From contig NZ_AP027058.1 in assembly GCF_027925025.1 (NCBI RefSeq), positions 744,001 to 808,000 on the forward strand: a stretch of 64,000 nucleotides of DNA, given 5' to 3'. A program made the position numbers and the translations under genes. Below the pieces are notes generated by a model, which saw only the letters and a list, made by a program, of their open reading frames with translations, did no database searches and was not told the origin of the DNA. This document shows, one piece after another, positions 34,739-43,098 of the stretch. Numbering within the stretch: position 1 is the first letter of the stretch; every line of letters begins with the position of its first letter. The stretch is from Limnohabitans sp. MORI2. Its GTDB lineage: Bacteria > Pseudomonadota > Gammaproteobacteria > Burkholderiales > Burkholderiaceae_C.

Positions 34739-36241
34739 ATGAGCACACTCAAATTGAACCAAGCCCCCGTGTTGGTGGTGGGCGCAGGCATCATGGGCAT
34801 GGGCATTGCCCAGGTGGCTGCACAAGCAGGCCATGCGGTGTTGGTGTACGACACCCGTGCCGAGGCTGTGCCACAAGCCAAACAAAAACTCGCCGACAGC
34901 TTGGCCGCACTCGTGACCAAAGGCAAGATGACCGCTGACAGCGTGCAAGCCTTGCTCGCACGCATCACGCCCGTGGCGCAGCTGAGTGACGCTGCCCATG
35001 TGAGCTTGGTGGTCGAAGCGATTGTGGAAAACCTCGCGGTCAAGCGCGGTTTGTTTCAAGAACTCGAAGGCTTGGTGAGCGAGCAATGCGTGTTGGCCAC
35101 CAATACCTCGTCGATTTCGGTCACCGCCATCGCCAACGGTTTGAAGCATCCCCAGCGTTTGGTGGGCATGCACTTTTTCAACCCCGTGCCTTTGATGAAA
35201 TTGGTCGAGGTGGTGTCGGGTTTGCAAACCGATGCCCATGTGGCACAAGCTATTTTTGATTTGGCTGGCGCTTGGGGCAAAACAGCGGTGTATGCGCGTT
35301 CCACGCCAGGCTTCATCGTCAACCGCATTGCGCGTCCTTATTACGCAGAAACGCTGGCGTTGCTGCAGGAGCAAGCGGCGCAACCCGCCCAACTCGATGC
35401 GCTGTTGCGTGCAGCAGGCTTTCGCATGGGGCCGTGCGAGTTGATGGACTTGATTGGGCACGACACCAATTTCTCGGTCACGCAGTCCGTGTTTGAAGCC
35501 AATTTTTTTGACCGCCGTTTCACACCGAGCTTGGTACAGCGCGAGTTGGTAGACGGTGGTTTGCTCGGCCGCAAGAGTGGCCGAGGCTTTTACAGCTACC
35601 CCGAAGGTGCACCTGCCTTGCCTGCGGCGAATGTGGGGGCCTTGCCCGCACAAACCCAATGGGTGGTGCATGGCAGTGGCACCACCGCCGATGCCTTGGC
35701 CGCAGCCGTGAGCCAACACTTGGGTGGCAAGCCCGCCTCACGTGCACCCAGCAGCGACTGGGTGGGCGTGGAAGTGGCAGGTTTGCAGTTGCGCCAAACC
35801 GATGGCCGACCCGCTTGGCAAGTGGCGCAAGACGCGGCACTGAAAGACGTGGTGGTGTTTGACGAGTTGCCCACCGTGGCAGGTGGGGTTTTGGCCTTTG
35901 CTTGCGTGGGCCGTGCCGATGTGCCCGAGCTGGCCGCTGCCGTGTTGCAAGCCTTAGGCTTTGCCCCCGTGCCCGTGGCCGATGCGCCGGGCTTGGTGGT
36001 GGCACGGACCTTGGCCATGTTGGTCAACGAAGCGGCCGACGCTGTGCAACAAGGCGTGTGCACCACCGAGGGCGCCAATGCGGCGATGAAGCTGGGCGTG
36101 AACTACCCCGCTGGCCCGTTTGATTGGTTGGACCGTATGGGCCACGCTCGCGTGGTGTCTGTGTTGCGAGCTTTGGATGCTTGCTACAAAGGCGAGCGCT
36201 ACCGCGTGAGTCCTTGGTTGCAACGCGGTGCGCTTGCGTAG
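34739..36241 (+). CDS. 3-hydroxyacyl-CoA dehydrogenase (3-hydroxyadipyl-CoA dehydrogenase type)
   Basis: The start is the ATG at 34739 (MSTLKLNQAPVLVVGAG), giving 500 residues; the frame extends upstream into the crotonase gene but without family-like sequence. The Rossmann motif VVGAGIMGMGIAQVAAQAG is at residues 12-30, the catalytic His in GMHFFNPVPLMKLVEVV, and two C-terminal helical 3HCDH domains follow, the PaaH/PaaC long form. It oxidises 3-hydroxyadipyl-CoA to 3-oxoadipyl-CoA with NAD. Position between crotonase and thiolase in the box operon supports this role. Confidence 0.87.
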   Translation: MSTLKLNQAPVLVVGAGIMGMGIAQVAAQAGHAVLVYDTRAEAVPQAKQKLADSLAALVTKGKMTADSVQALLARITPVAQLSDAAHVSLVVEAIVENLAVKRGLFQELEGLVSEQCVLATNTSSISVTAIANGLKHPQRLVGMHFFNPVPLMKLVEVVSGLQTDAHVAQAIFDLAGAWGKTAVYARSTPGFIVNRIARPYYAETLALLQEQAAQPAQLDALLRAAGFRMGPCELMDLIGHDTNFSVTQSVFEANFFDRRFTPSLVQRELVDGGLLGRKSGRGFYSYPEGAPALPAANVGALPAQTQWVVHGSGTTADALAAAVSQHLGGKPASRAPSSDWVGVEVAGLQLRQTDGRPAWQVAQDAALKDVVVFDELPTVAGGVLAFACVGRADVPELAAAVLQALGFAPVPVADAPGLVVARTLAMLVNEAADAVQQGVCTTEGANAAMKLGVNYPAGPFDWLDRMGHARVVSVLRALDACYKGERYRVSPWLQRGALA

Positions 36242-36250
36242 GAGTTGCCT

Positions 36251-36685
36251 GTGAAATTTGCAGAGTACCAAGTGGGTCAAGTGCTGCACGCTGGCCCTTA
36301 TGCTGTGACTGAGGCTGAGGTCTTGGACTTTGCCAAGCAGTGGGACCCACAGTGGTTTCACACCGACCCTGAAGCTGCCGCGCGCGGCCCGTTTGAGGGC
36401 TTGATTGCCAGCGGTTGGCACACCTGTGGCATTGCCATGCGCTTGGCCACCGATGCGTTTTTGGCGGGCTCTGAATCGTATGCCTCACCGGGCTTGTCGT
36501 ACATCAAGTGGCTGCACCCCGTGCGCCCTGGCGATGTGCTGCGTTTGCGCTTGACGGTGTTGGACTCACGCATTTCGCAAAGCAACCCTAGCCTTGGCAT
36601 CTTGCGTTGGCGCTGGCAACTGCACAACGCCCACGACATCGAGGTGCTCGACCTCGAAGCCACCAGCTTGTTCAAACTTTTCTAA
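36251..36685 (+). CDS. MaoC-family (R)-hydratase-like protein
   Basis: The start chosen is the GTG at 36251 with GGAG at 36241-36244 six bases before it, giving 144 residues. The hotdog fold hydratase signature is visible: an Asp and His in WDPQWFHTDPEAA near residue 36-46, then GPFEGLIASGWHT. It sits between the 3-hydroxyacyl-CoA dehydrogenase and thiolase genes, so a 2,3-dehydroadipyl-CoA hydration step is plausible. Alternatively it could be a thioesterase-like hotdog protein, but the D-x-x-x-x-H arrangement favours a hydratase. Confidence 0.8.
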   Translation: MKFAEYQVGQVLHAGPYAVTEAEVLDFAKQWDPQWFHTDPEAAARGPFEGLIASGWHTCGIAMRLATDAFLAGSESYASPGLSYIKWLHPVRPGDVLRLRLTVLDSRISQSNPSLGILRWRWQLHNAHDIEVLDLEATSLFKLF

Positions 36686-36720
36686 ACCTATTCACACCGT
36701 CGCTCGAGACGCTCACCGCC

Positions 36721-37923
36721 ATGACCCAAGCCTACATTTGCGATGCCATCCGAACTCCTTTTGGTCGCTACGGCGGCGCACTCAGCAGCGTGCGCGCGGA
36801 CGATTTGGCGGCCTTGCCCATCAAAGCCTTGATGGAACGCAACCCCACGGTGGACTGGTCGCAAGTGACCGATGTGTTGTATGGCTGCGCCAACCAAGCG
36901 GGTGAAGACAACCGCAACGTGGCTCGCATGGCTGCGTTGCTGGCAGGCCTGCCCATGGAAGTCCCGGGCGGCACCATCAACCGCTTGTGTGGCTCGGGTT
37001 TGGACGCGGTGGGCACGGCAGCACGCGCCATCAAAGCGGGGGAGGCTTCGTTGATGATTGCTGGTGGCGTGGAGAGCATGAGCCGCGCCCCGTTTGTCAT
37101 GCCCAAAGCTGAGAGCGCTTTCAGCCGCAACAACGCGGTGTACGACACCACCATTGGCTGGCGCTTTGTGAACAAGCTCATGAAAGCCCAATACGGCGTG
37201 GACAGCATGCCCGAGACCGCAGAGAACGTGGCGGTCGACTACAAGATTGAACGCGAAGCACAAGACCAGATGGCTGTGCGCAGTCAGCGCAATGCCTTGG
37301 CCGCGATTCAAGCCGGTCACTTTGCCCGAGAAATTTGCCCCGTCACCATCCCCCAGAAAAAAGGCGATGCCGTGGTGGTGAGCCAAGACGAACACCCACG
37401 CGACACTAGCTTGGAAGCACTGGCCAAACTCAAAGGCGTGGTGCGCCCTGACGGCAGCGTGACGGCGGGTAACGCCAGCGGTGTGAACGATGGCGCGTGT
37501 GCTTTGTTGCTGGCCAACGAGGCGAGCGTCAAGCAATACGGCCTCACTCCCAAAGCCCGCGTGGTGGGCATGGCCACGGCAGGTGTGGCTCCACGCGTGA
37601 TGGGCATTGGCCCAGCGCCTGCGACCGAAAAAGTGCTGGCCCAAACAGGGCTGACACTCGATCAAATCGATGTGATTGAACTCAACGAAGCCTTTGCCGC
37701 CCAAGGCTTGGCGGTGTTGCGCATGTTGGGCCTCAAAGACGATGACGCCCGCGTGAACGCGTGGGGCGGTGCGATTGCGTTGGGGCATCCGCTGGGTGCG
37801 TCTGGCGCGCGCTTGGTCACCACGGCGCTCAATCGCTTGCACAGCACCGGTGGCCGCTACGCGCTGTGCACCATGTGTATTGGTGTGGGGCAGGGCATTG
37901 CGCTCATCATTGAGCGTGTGTGA
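36721..37923 (+). CDS. pcaF: 3-oxoadipyl-CoA thiolase
   Basis: The start is the ATG at 36721 ([21 protein letters not shown]), giving 400 residues, the standard PcaF/PaaJ length. Active-site Cys90 lies in [11 protein letters not shown], the [10 protein letters not shown] motif holds the conserved His, and the second Cys is in [11 protein letters not shown]. It splits 3-oxoadipyl-CoA into acetyl-CoA and succinyl-CoA, the last step of the box lower pathway. It ends the plus-strand catabolic operon, with a ZIP transporter gene 23 bp later. The paaJ-type name would be equally suitable. Confidence 0.9.
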   Translation: MTQAYICDAIRTPFGRYGGALSSVRADDLAALPIKALMERNPTVDWSQVTDVLYGCANQAGEDNRNVARMAALLAGLPMEVPGGTINRLCGSGLDAVGTAARAIKAGEASLMIAGGVESMSRAPFVMPKAESAFSRNNAVYDTTIGWRFVNKLMKAQYGVDSMPETAENVAVDYKIEREAQDQMAVRSQRNALAAIQAGHFAREICPVTIPQKKGDAVVVSQDEHPRDTSLEALAKLKGVVRPDGSVTAGNASGVNDGACALLLANEASVKQYGLTPKARVVGMATAGVAPRVMGIGPAPATEKVLAQTGLTLDQIDVIELNEAFAAQGLAVLRMLGLKDDDARVNAWGGAIALGHPLGASGARLVTTALNRLHSTGGRYALCTMCIGVGQGIALIIERV

Positions 37924-37946
37924 CGCCAAGGCGGGATAATGCCCGC

Positions 37947-38810
37947 ATGACTTTGCTTTTGATTGTGGTCGGCACGCTGGTGGCCGGCATGGGCAGTGTG
38001 TGGCTGGCGGCCTTGCTGGCGTATGCGCTGCTCTCACGTTTTACCCAACATCTTTTGAGCTTGGCCGCTGGCGCTTTGCTGGCGACTGCCTTCACACGTT
38101 TATTGCCAGAGGCGTTTGAACATGCCGCCGAGGCGGGCCTATCGGCCCAGCTGTTGTTTGCGGTGTTGCTGGTGGGCTTGGTGTTTTTCTTTTTGCTCGA
38201 TAAAGCCGAGCTGTGGCACCACGGGCATGAGCATGGGCACTTGCACGACGAGTTGAGCGATGCCTCGCATGGGCATGCACACACGCATTCACATGACCAC
38301 GCACACGTACATGTTTCGCACTGCCATCACCACGGCGCGCATGGCGCTCACGGTGCGCACGGCGGTGGCGGTTGGGCTGTGTTGTTGGGCGACAGCGTGC
38401 ACGCATTTGGCGATGGCATTTTGATCGCGGCCGCTTTTGTGGCCGATTGGCGCTTGGGTGTGGCCACCGCCTTGGCGGTGATGACGCACGAAGTGCCGCA
38501 CCACATTGGCGACTTGGTGGTGCTGCGCCAAACCCTGAGTCAACCCAAGGGCGCTTTGCTGCGCTTGTCGATGGCCGGTGCTGTGACGGCCGTAGGCGGT
38601 GTGGTGGGCTATGGGCTGGTGGGCGCGTTTCACGGCTACTTGCCACTATTTTTGGTGGTGGCGGCCAGCAGTTTTATTTATGTGGCCTTGGCCGACTTGA
38701 TTCCCCAACTGCAAAGACGCCTGAGCCCACGCGAGACCACGGCGCAAGTGTCGTGGCTGTTGGCGGGCATTGTGCTGGTGGCGTTGTTAGGCGAGTTGGC
38801 TCAGCACTGA
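37947..38810 (+). CDS. ZIP-family metal transporter with His-rich loop
   Basis: The start is the ATG at 37947 (MTLLLIVVGTLVAGMGSVWL), giving 287 residues. It has about eight membrane helices and, between helices 3 and 4 (roughly residues 88-142), a loop with over twenty histidines (for example HAHTHSHDHAHVHVSHCHHH). The metal-site signature on a helix is HEVPHHIGD near residue 185. ZIP proteins move zinc, iron or related divalent metals into the cytoplasm. It follows the thiolase gene by only 23 bp on the same strand, so it may be co-transcribed with the box operon, whose BoxA and BoxB need iron. That link is inference. Confidence 0.82.
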   Translation: MTLLLIVVGTLVAGMGSVWLAALLAYALLSRFTQHLLSLAAGALLATAFTRLLPEAFEHAAEAGLSAQLLFAVLLVGLVFFFLLDKAELWHHGHEHGHLHDELSDASHGHAHTHSHDHAHVHVSHCHHHGAHGAHGAHGGGGWAVLLGDSVHAFGDGILIAAAFVADWRLGVATALAVMTHEVPHHIGDLVVLRQTLSQPKGALLRLSMAGAVTAVGGVVGYGLVGAFHGYLPLFLVVAASSFIYVALADLIPQLQRRLSPRETTAQVSWLLAGIVLVALLGELAQH

Positions 38811-38823
38811 GCCGCTAAGGTTT

Positions 38824-39681
38824 TCAAGATTTTTCGCAGGGCAGGCCGGGGGTGTTGCACCACTCGCTCCAACTGCCTGCATACAGCGCGGTGCGACCTA
38901 GGCCCGCGACTTCCATGGCCAACACATTGGGTACGGCGCTCACACCGCTGCCGCAGTGGTGCACCACCGTGTCAGCCTTTGCATTGCCCAGCAGCGCTGC
39001 AAATTCAGCGCGCAGTTCGTCCGCGCTTTTGAAGAAGCCTTGCTCGTTCAAGTTGGTATTGAATGGGCGGTTCAAGGCACCTGGGATGTGGCCGGCCACG
39101 GGGTCGAGTGGCTCGACCTCACCACGATAGCGGGGTGCACCGCGTGCGTCGATGATGGTTTGTTGGCTGTCATTCAAATGCGCGGCCACGGTAGCGGTAT
39201 CCACCAATTTGACCAATGGTTCGCGCAGTGCAAAGTTGCCATGTGTGTTTTCAGTGGCCTCACCCGACGCCACCGCGCCGTCCGCAGCCACCCACGCTTG
39301 CAAGCCGCCATCGAGCACGGCCACGGCGTCGTGGCCGCACCACTTGAGCATCCACCACAAGCGGCCGCAGTAGTTCATGCCGTTGCGGTCGTACACCACC
39401 ACTTGGGTGTCGGTGTTCACGCCCACACTTTGCAACCACGCGGCAAACACATCGCGCTGAGGCAGAGGGTGGCGGCCACCGTTGACGCGCAAGGCGGGAT
39501 CGTGGGTGGCGAGGTGCTCGTCCAAGTCAGCGTGTTGCGCACCTGCGATGTGTTGCTCCACAAAAGCTGCATGGCCAGCGGCTGGATTCATCAAATCAAA
39601 GGTGCAGTCAAACACGGCTAAAGGCGTGCCGTTGGTTTGAAGGGTTTGGAGTTGTGCTGCCGAGATGAGCGTGGTGTACAT
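38824..39681 (-). CDS. sseA: 3-mercaptopyruvate/thiosulfate sulfurtransferase (rhodanese)
   Basis: This 285-residue protein has two rhodanese domains. The first carries the structural VVYDRNGMNYCGRLWWML region; the second carries the active-site loop HCGSGVSA with Cys243. The CGSG loop is the type seen in 3-mercaptopyruvate sulfurtransferases rather than thiosulfate rhodaneses. It transfers sulfane sulfur to thiol acceptors or cyanide in the cytoplasm. It is convergent with the ZIP gene (13 bp between stops) and upstream of the DMT transporter gene on the same strand. Confidence 0.85.
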   Translation of the reverse strand: MYTTLISAAQLQTLQTNGTPLAVFDCTFDLMNPAAGHAAFVEQHIAGAQHADLDEHLATHDPALRVNGGRHPLPQRDVFAAWLQSVGVNTDTQVVVYDRNGMNYCGRLWWMLKWCGHDAVAVLDGGLQAWVAADGAVASGEATENTHGNFALREPLVKLVDTATVAAHLNDSQQTIIDARGAPRYRGEVEPLDPVAGHIPGALNRPFNTNLNEQGFFKSADELRAEFAALLGNAKADTVVHHCGSGVSAVPNVLAMEVAGLGRTALYAGSWSEWCNTPGLPCEKS

Positions 39682-39725
39682 GGTGGTTTCCTTTGAGCTG
39701 TCAAAGCTTCACAGTGGCGATGTTG

Positions 39726-40622
39726 TCAGTGTTCTTCAGCAGGTGCTTGTGGTGCGGCACGTGCACGCAGCAATGTGGCGGCCATGCCGCTCACGGTGAT
39801 GAGGGCCATGCCCGCCCATCCGATCAGAGGGATGTCATCACCGAACAGCAGCAAGCTGTACAACGCGGCAAACACAATGCCCGAGTATTGCAAGTTAGCC
39901 ACCACCAGTGTCGCGCCGTGGCTGTAGGCGCGGGTCATGCACAGCTGACCAAGTGACGCAAAAATGCCCACAGGAATAAGCCACACCGCGTGTTCCCATT
40001 CCCAAGTGGAGACGCCCATGAAAACCATGCCTGCCAAGCCCGCCACGATGGTGCCAATGGCAAAGTAAAACACAGTGCGTGTTTCAGGCTCGCCCATTCG
40101 GCCTAAGGCTGTGACTTGCATGTAGGCAAAGGCGGCGCAAAAACCAGACATGAGGCCAATGAGGCCCGCATAGATTTGGTCTTGTGCCATGGTGGGGCGC
40201 AGCACCATGATCACACCTGCAAAACCAGCCATCACGGTGAGTGCAAGAGGCCCTTGAGACCAAGGGCTTTGTCCTTCGTTAGGTTTCCAGTTGATGAGTG
40301 AGCCACCCACGATGAAGGCGGCAATCCAAACGCTGCTCATGTAATTGAGCGTCATGGCTGTGGCCAAGGGTAGTTTTGAGATGGCGTAAAACCACGCGCT
40401 CAACGACGACACGCCAATGATGGAGCGCCACACATGCATGCCCACGTATTGGGTGCGCAGTGAAATGTTTTGCTGTCGTGCAATGACCGCTAAAAAAATA
40501 AAACCCACCACGCCTCGGTAGAACACGAGTTCTGCCGAGTTGAAGTGGGCGGAGCCATATTTGACGCAAACCCCCATGGTGGCAAAGAAGGCTGCGCCGA
40601 GCAGCATCCACAAGGCTTGCAT
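39726..40622 (-). CDS. EamA/DMT-superfamily transporter
   Basis: The start chosen is the ATG at 40622 (MQALWMLLGAAFFATMGVCV), giving 298 residues, because an upstream start at 40667 would overlap the Rieske gene. Ten predicted membrane helices form two EamA repeats. The family exports metabolites such as amino acids, purines or other small molecules. It lies 8 bp downstream of the Rieske oxygenase gene on the same strand, so it may export a product of that enzyme, but this is only a neighbour argument. Confidence 0.82.
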   Translation of the reverse strand: MQALWMLLGAAFFATMGVCVKYGSAHFNSAELVFYRGVVGFIFLAVIARQQNISLRTQYVGMHVWRSIIGVSSLSAWFYAISKLPLATAMTLNYMSSVWIAAFIVGGSLINWKPNEGQSPWSQGPLALTVMAGFAGVIMVLRPTMAQDQIYAGLIGLMSGFCAAFAYMQVTALGRMGEPETRTVFYFAIGTIVAGLAGMVFMGVSTWEWEHAVWLIPVGIFASLGQLCMTRAYSHGATLVVANLQYSGIVFAALYSLLLFGDDIPLIGWAGMALITVSGMAATLLRARAAPQAPAEEH

Positions 40623-40630
40623 TGAGGGGG

Positions 40631-41761
40631 TTAGCTTTGCGTGAAGTTGAGCTTGCCGCGATACCACTCGTGGAAGTGCTGCATGCCGTCTTCCATGGGG
40701 CTTTGGTAGGGGCCGACTTCGTTGTCACCACGATCCATCAAAGCCTTGCGGCCTGCGTCCATGCGCTCAGCGATTTCGTCGTCTTCGATGCAGGTTTCCA
40801 TATAGGCCGCACGTTGGGCTTCAACGAATTCACGCTCGAAGGCGACGATTTCTTCGGGGTAATAGAACTCCACCTTGTTCAACGTTTTATCCACGCTGAT
40901 AGGGTGCAAAGTGGACACCGTCAACACATGCGGGTACCACTCCACCATGATGTGTGGGTAGTAGGTGAGCCAAATCGCACCGCGTTCGGGCAATGCGCCG
41001 TTGCGGTAGTTCAGCAGCACGTCATGCCACTTTTTATAAACATCTGAGCCAGGCTTGCCAAAGGTGTTGGCCACGCCCACGGTTTGTACCGAGTATTCGG
41101 GCTTGAATTCCCATTGCAAGTCGTCACAGGTCACGAAGTTGCCAAGGCCTGGGTGGAAGGGGCCGACGTGGTAGTCCTCGAGGTAGACCTCGATGAAGGT
41201 CTTCCAGTTGTAGTTGCAGGTGTGCAGCTCGACGTGGTCGAGGGCATAGCCGTCAAAGTTCAACTCTTTGGCGGGGCCCATGCCCGCGAGGTCGGCCAAG
41301 ATGTCGCGGCCGTTGTCTTCAAACAGCATGCCATTCCACTCACGCAACTTGTAGTTGTTGAGATTCAGGCAGGGGTCGTTTGCAAAGTGGGGAGCGCCCA
41401 ACAATTCGCCCGAGGGTGAATAAGTCCAGCGGTGCAGTGGGCAGACGATGTTGCCGCCCGCAGAGCCAGGGGCTTGGGTTTGTAAATTGCCACGGCCTTT
41501 GAGCATCACCGCTTGGCGGTGGCGGCACACATTCGAGACCAGCTCAACACCTTTGGCCGTGCGTACGAGCGCACGCCCTTCGCTTTCCTGGGGCAAAGCG
41601 TAGTAGTCGCCCACGTTGGGCACGGCAAGTTGGTGGCCCACATAACGGGGCCCTTGCTGAAAGATGGTCTCCAGTTCGCGCTGAAAAAGCGCCTCGTCAA
41701 AGTAACTGGTAACTGGTAGTTGGCTGTGCGCCTGCTGCAGTTGAAGACTTAAATCAGACAT
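40631..41761 (-). CDS. Rieske-type aromatic ring-hydroxylating oxygenase, alpha subunit
   Basis: This 376-residue protein has a Rieske 2Fe-2S site formed by CRHR near residue 79 and CPLHRW near 111. Downstream is a mononuclear-iron site with YLEDYHVGPFHPG (two His) near residue 193-205, as in ring-hydroxylating oxygenase large subunits. No ferredoxin, reductase or beta subunit gene is nearby, so electrons must come from elsewhere. The family includes aromatic hydroxylases as well as carnitine- or choline-type monooxygenases. The substrate cannot be read here. It is divergent from xseB across 168 bp. Confidence 0.8.
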   Translation of the reverse strand: MSDLSLQLQQAHSQLPVTSYFDEALFQRELETIFQQGPRYVGHQLAVPNVGDYYALPQESEGRALVRTAKGVELVSNVCRHRQAVMLKGRGNLQTQAPGSAGGNIVCPLHRWTYSPSGELLGAPHFANDPCLNLNNYKLREWNGMLFEDNGRDILADLAGMGPAKELNFDGYALDHVELHTCNYNWKTFIEVYLEDYHVGPFHPGLGNFVTCDDLQWEFKPEYSVQTVGVANTFGKPGSDVYKKWHDVLLNYRNGALPERGAIWLTYYPHIMVEWYPHVLTVSTLHPISVDKTLNKVEFYYPEEIVAFEREFVEAQRAAYMETCIEDDEIAERMDAGRKALMDRGDNEVGPYQSPMEDGMQHFHEWYRGKLNFTQS

Positions 41762-41929
41762 GGGTGACCTGACCTAAAGACTCCCCACAGGGAGGTAAGT
41801 GGACAAAAATAAATCGGCCCGAAGGTCGATTGAAGGATGCCCATTGTACCCAAGGGGGCTAACTTTGCCCCGCATGCGGCCTAAAATGGTGGGCTATTTG
41901 ACCCATCTCAAAACGGATATTCGCTCACC

Positions 41930-42175
41930 ATGCCCAAGGCCAAAACCACCCCAAGCGGCGCAGACACTGCGCCCGTCAGCTATGAGGCTGCTTTGAAAGA
42001 GCTAGAAGGCTTGGTGCAACAAATGGAATCGGGCCAGTTGCCTTTGTCCGATTTGTTGTCGGGTTATCAACGGGGTGCTGAACTTTTGGGTTACTGCCGT
42101 GCGCAGTTGGATGCCGTAGAGCAGCAAATCAAAGTTCTGGACAACGGCGCTTTGAAAGCTTGGACACCCACGTGA
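41930..42175 (+). CDS. xseB: exodeoxyribonuclease VII small subunit
   Basis: This 81-residue protein has the XseB signature [21 protein letters not shown] followed by a second helix ([19 protein letters not shown]). It stabilises the XseA large subunit in degrading single-stranded DNA. The gene order xseB-ispA-dxs is widely conserved in proteobacteria. The stop overlaps the GTG start of ispA (GTGA), which couples the two. Confidence 0.9.
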   Translation: MPKAKTTPSGADTAPVSYEAALKELEGLVQQMESGQLPLSDLLSGYQRGAELLGYCRAQLDAVEQQIKVLDNGALKAWTPT

Positions 42176-43092
42176 GCAAAGCCATGACCCCTGCCGAACT
42201 CGACCAGTGGAGCAACCATTGGCTGGCTGTCGTCGAAGACGCTTTGTCGAGCTGGATCAACCCGCAAGCCCCTGCAGGCTTGGGCGAGGCCATGCGTTAT
42301 GCCGTGCTGGATGGTGGCAAGCGTTTGCGCCCGTTGTTGGTGTTGGCTGCGCGTGAGGCGGTGGCCCACGGCAAAAAAGACGCGACACTGGATGAAGCCG
42401 CTTTGCGTGCCGCATGTGCCGTTGAGCTGATACATGCTTATTCACTCGTGCACGATGACATGCCGTGCATGGACAACGATGTGTTGCGTCGTGGCAAGCC
42501 CACCGTGCATGTGCAGTTTGGCGAAGCCCAAGCTTTGTTGGCGGGCGATGCATTGCAGGCCTTGGCCTTTGAATTCCTCACGCCCGATGATTCGGCCATT
42601 CCCACTGACGTGCAAGCCCGTTTGTGCCGTTTGCTTGCCACCTCAGCTGGTCACGCCGGTATGGCTGGTGGCCAAGCGATTGACTTAGCCAGCGTGGGTG
42701 TGGCGTTGACCGAAGACCAATTGCGCCAGATGCATCGCCTCAAAACAGGGGCGCTGTTAGAAGGCAGTGTGATGATGGGCGCAGCCTGTGGAGAGACCAC
42801 ACCACAAGCTATGAATGGTTTGAAGCGTTATGGTCAGGCCTTGGGCTTGGCTTTTCAGGTGGTGGACGATATTTTGGATGTCATCGCCGATTCAGCCACG
42901 CTTGGTAAAACCGCGGGTAAAGACGCCGCGAATGACAAACCCACTTACGTGTCGTTGCTGGGTTTGGAAGAGGCGAAGTCATATGCGCAGTCATTGTTGC
43001 GCGAGGCGCTGGATGCCTTGCACAGCACGGGCTTGACGCACACCCACGCGCTGGCCGCATTAGCTGAGCGTGTGGTGAACAGAAACACGTGA
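42172..43092 (+). CDS. ispA: farnesyl diphosphate synthase (polyprenyl synthetase)
   Basis: The start chosen is the GTG at 42172, overlapping the xseB stop, giving 306 residues; an ATG four codons later at 42184 is also possible. The first aspartate-rich motif [10 protein letters not shown] and the second VVDDILD are clear. It condenses isopentenyl and dimethylallyl diphosphates to farnesyl diphosphate for ubiquinone and undecaprenyl carriers. It is 6 bp upstream of dxs. Confidence 0.9.
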   Translation: MSKAMTPAELDQWSNHWLAVVEDALSSWINPQAPAGLGEAMRYAVLDGGKRLRPLLVLAAREAVAHGKKDATLDEAALRAACAVELIHAYSLVHDDMPCMDNDVLRRGKPTVHVQFGEAQALLAGDALQALAFEFLTPDDSAIPTDVQARLCRLLATSAGHAGMAGGQAIDLASVGVALTEDQLRQMHRLKTGALLEGSVMMGAACGETTPQAMNGLKRYGQALGLAFQVVDDILDVIADSATLGKTAGKDAANDKPTYVSLLGLEEAKSYAQSLLREALDALHSTGLTHTHALAALAERVVNRNT

Positions 43093-43098
43093 ACACAC

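Noticed and set aside
38217-38370. Short-period DNA repeat in the ZIP gene
   Set aside because: The CAC/CAT-rich stretch simply encodes the His-rich metal loop and has no regular unit.
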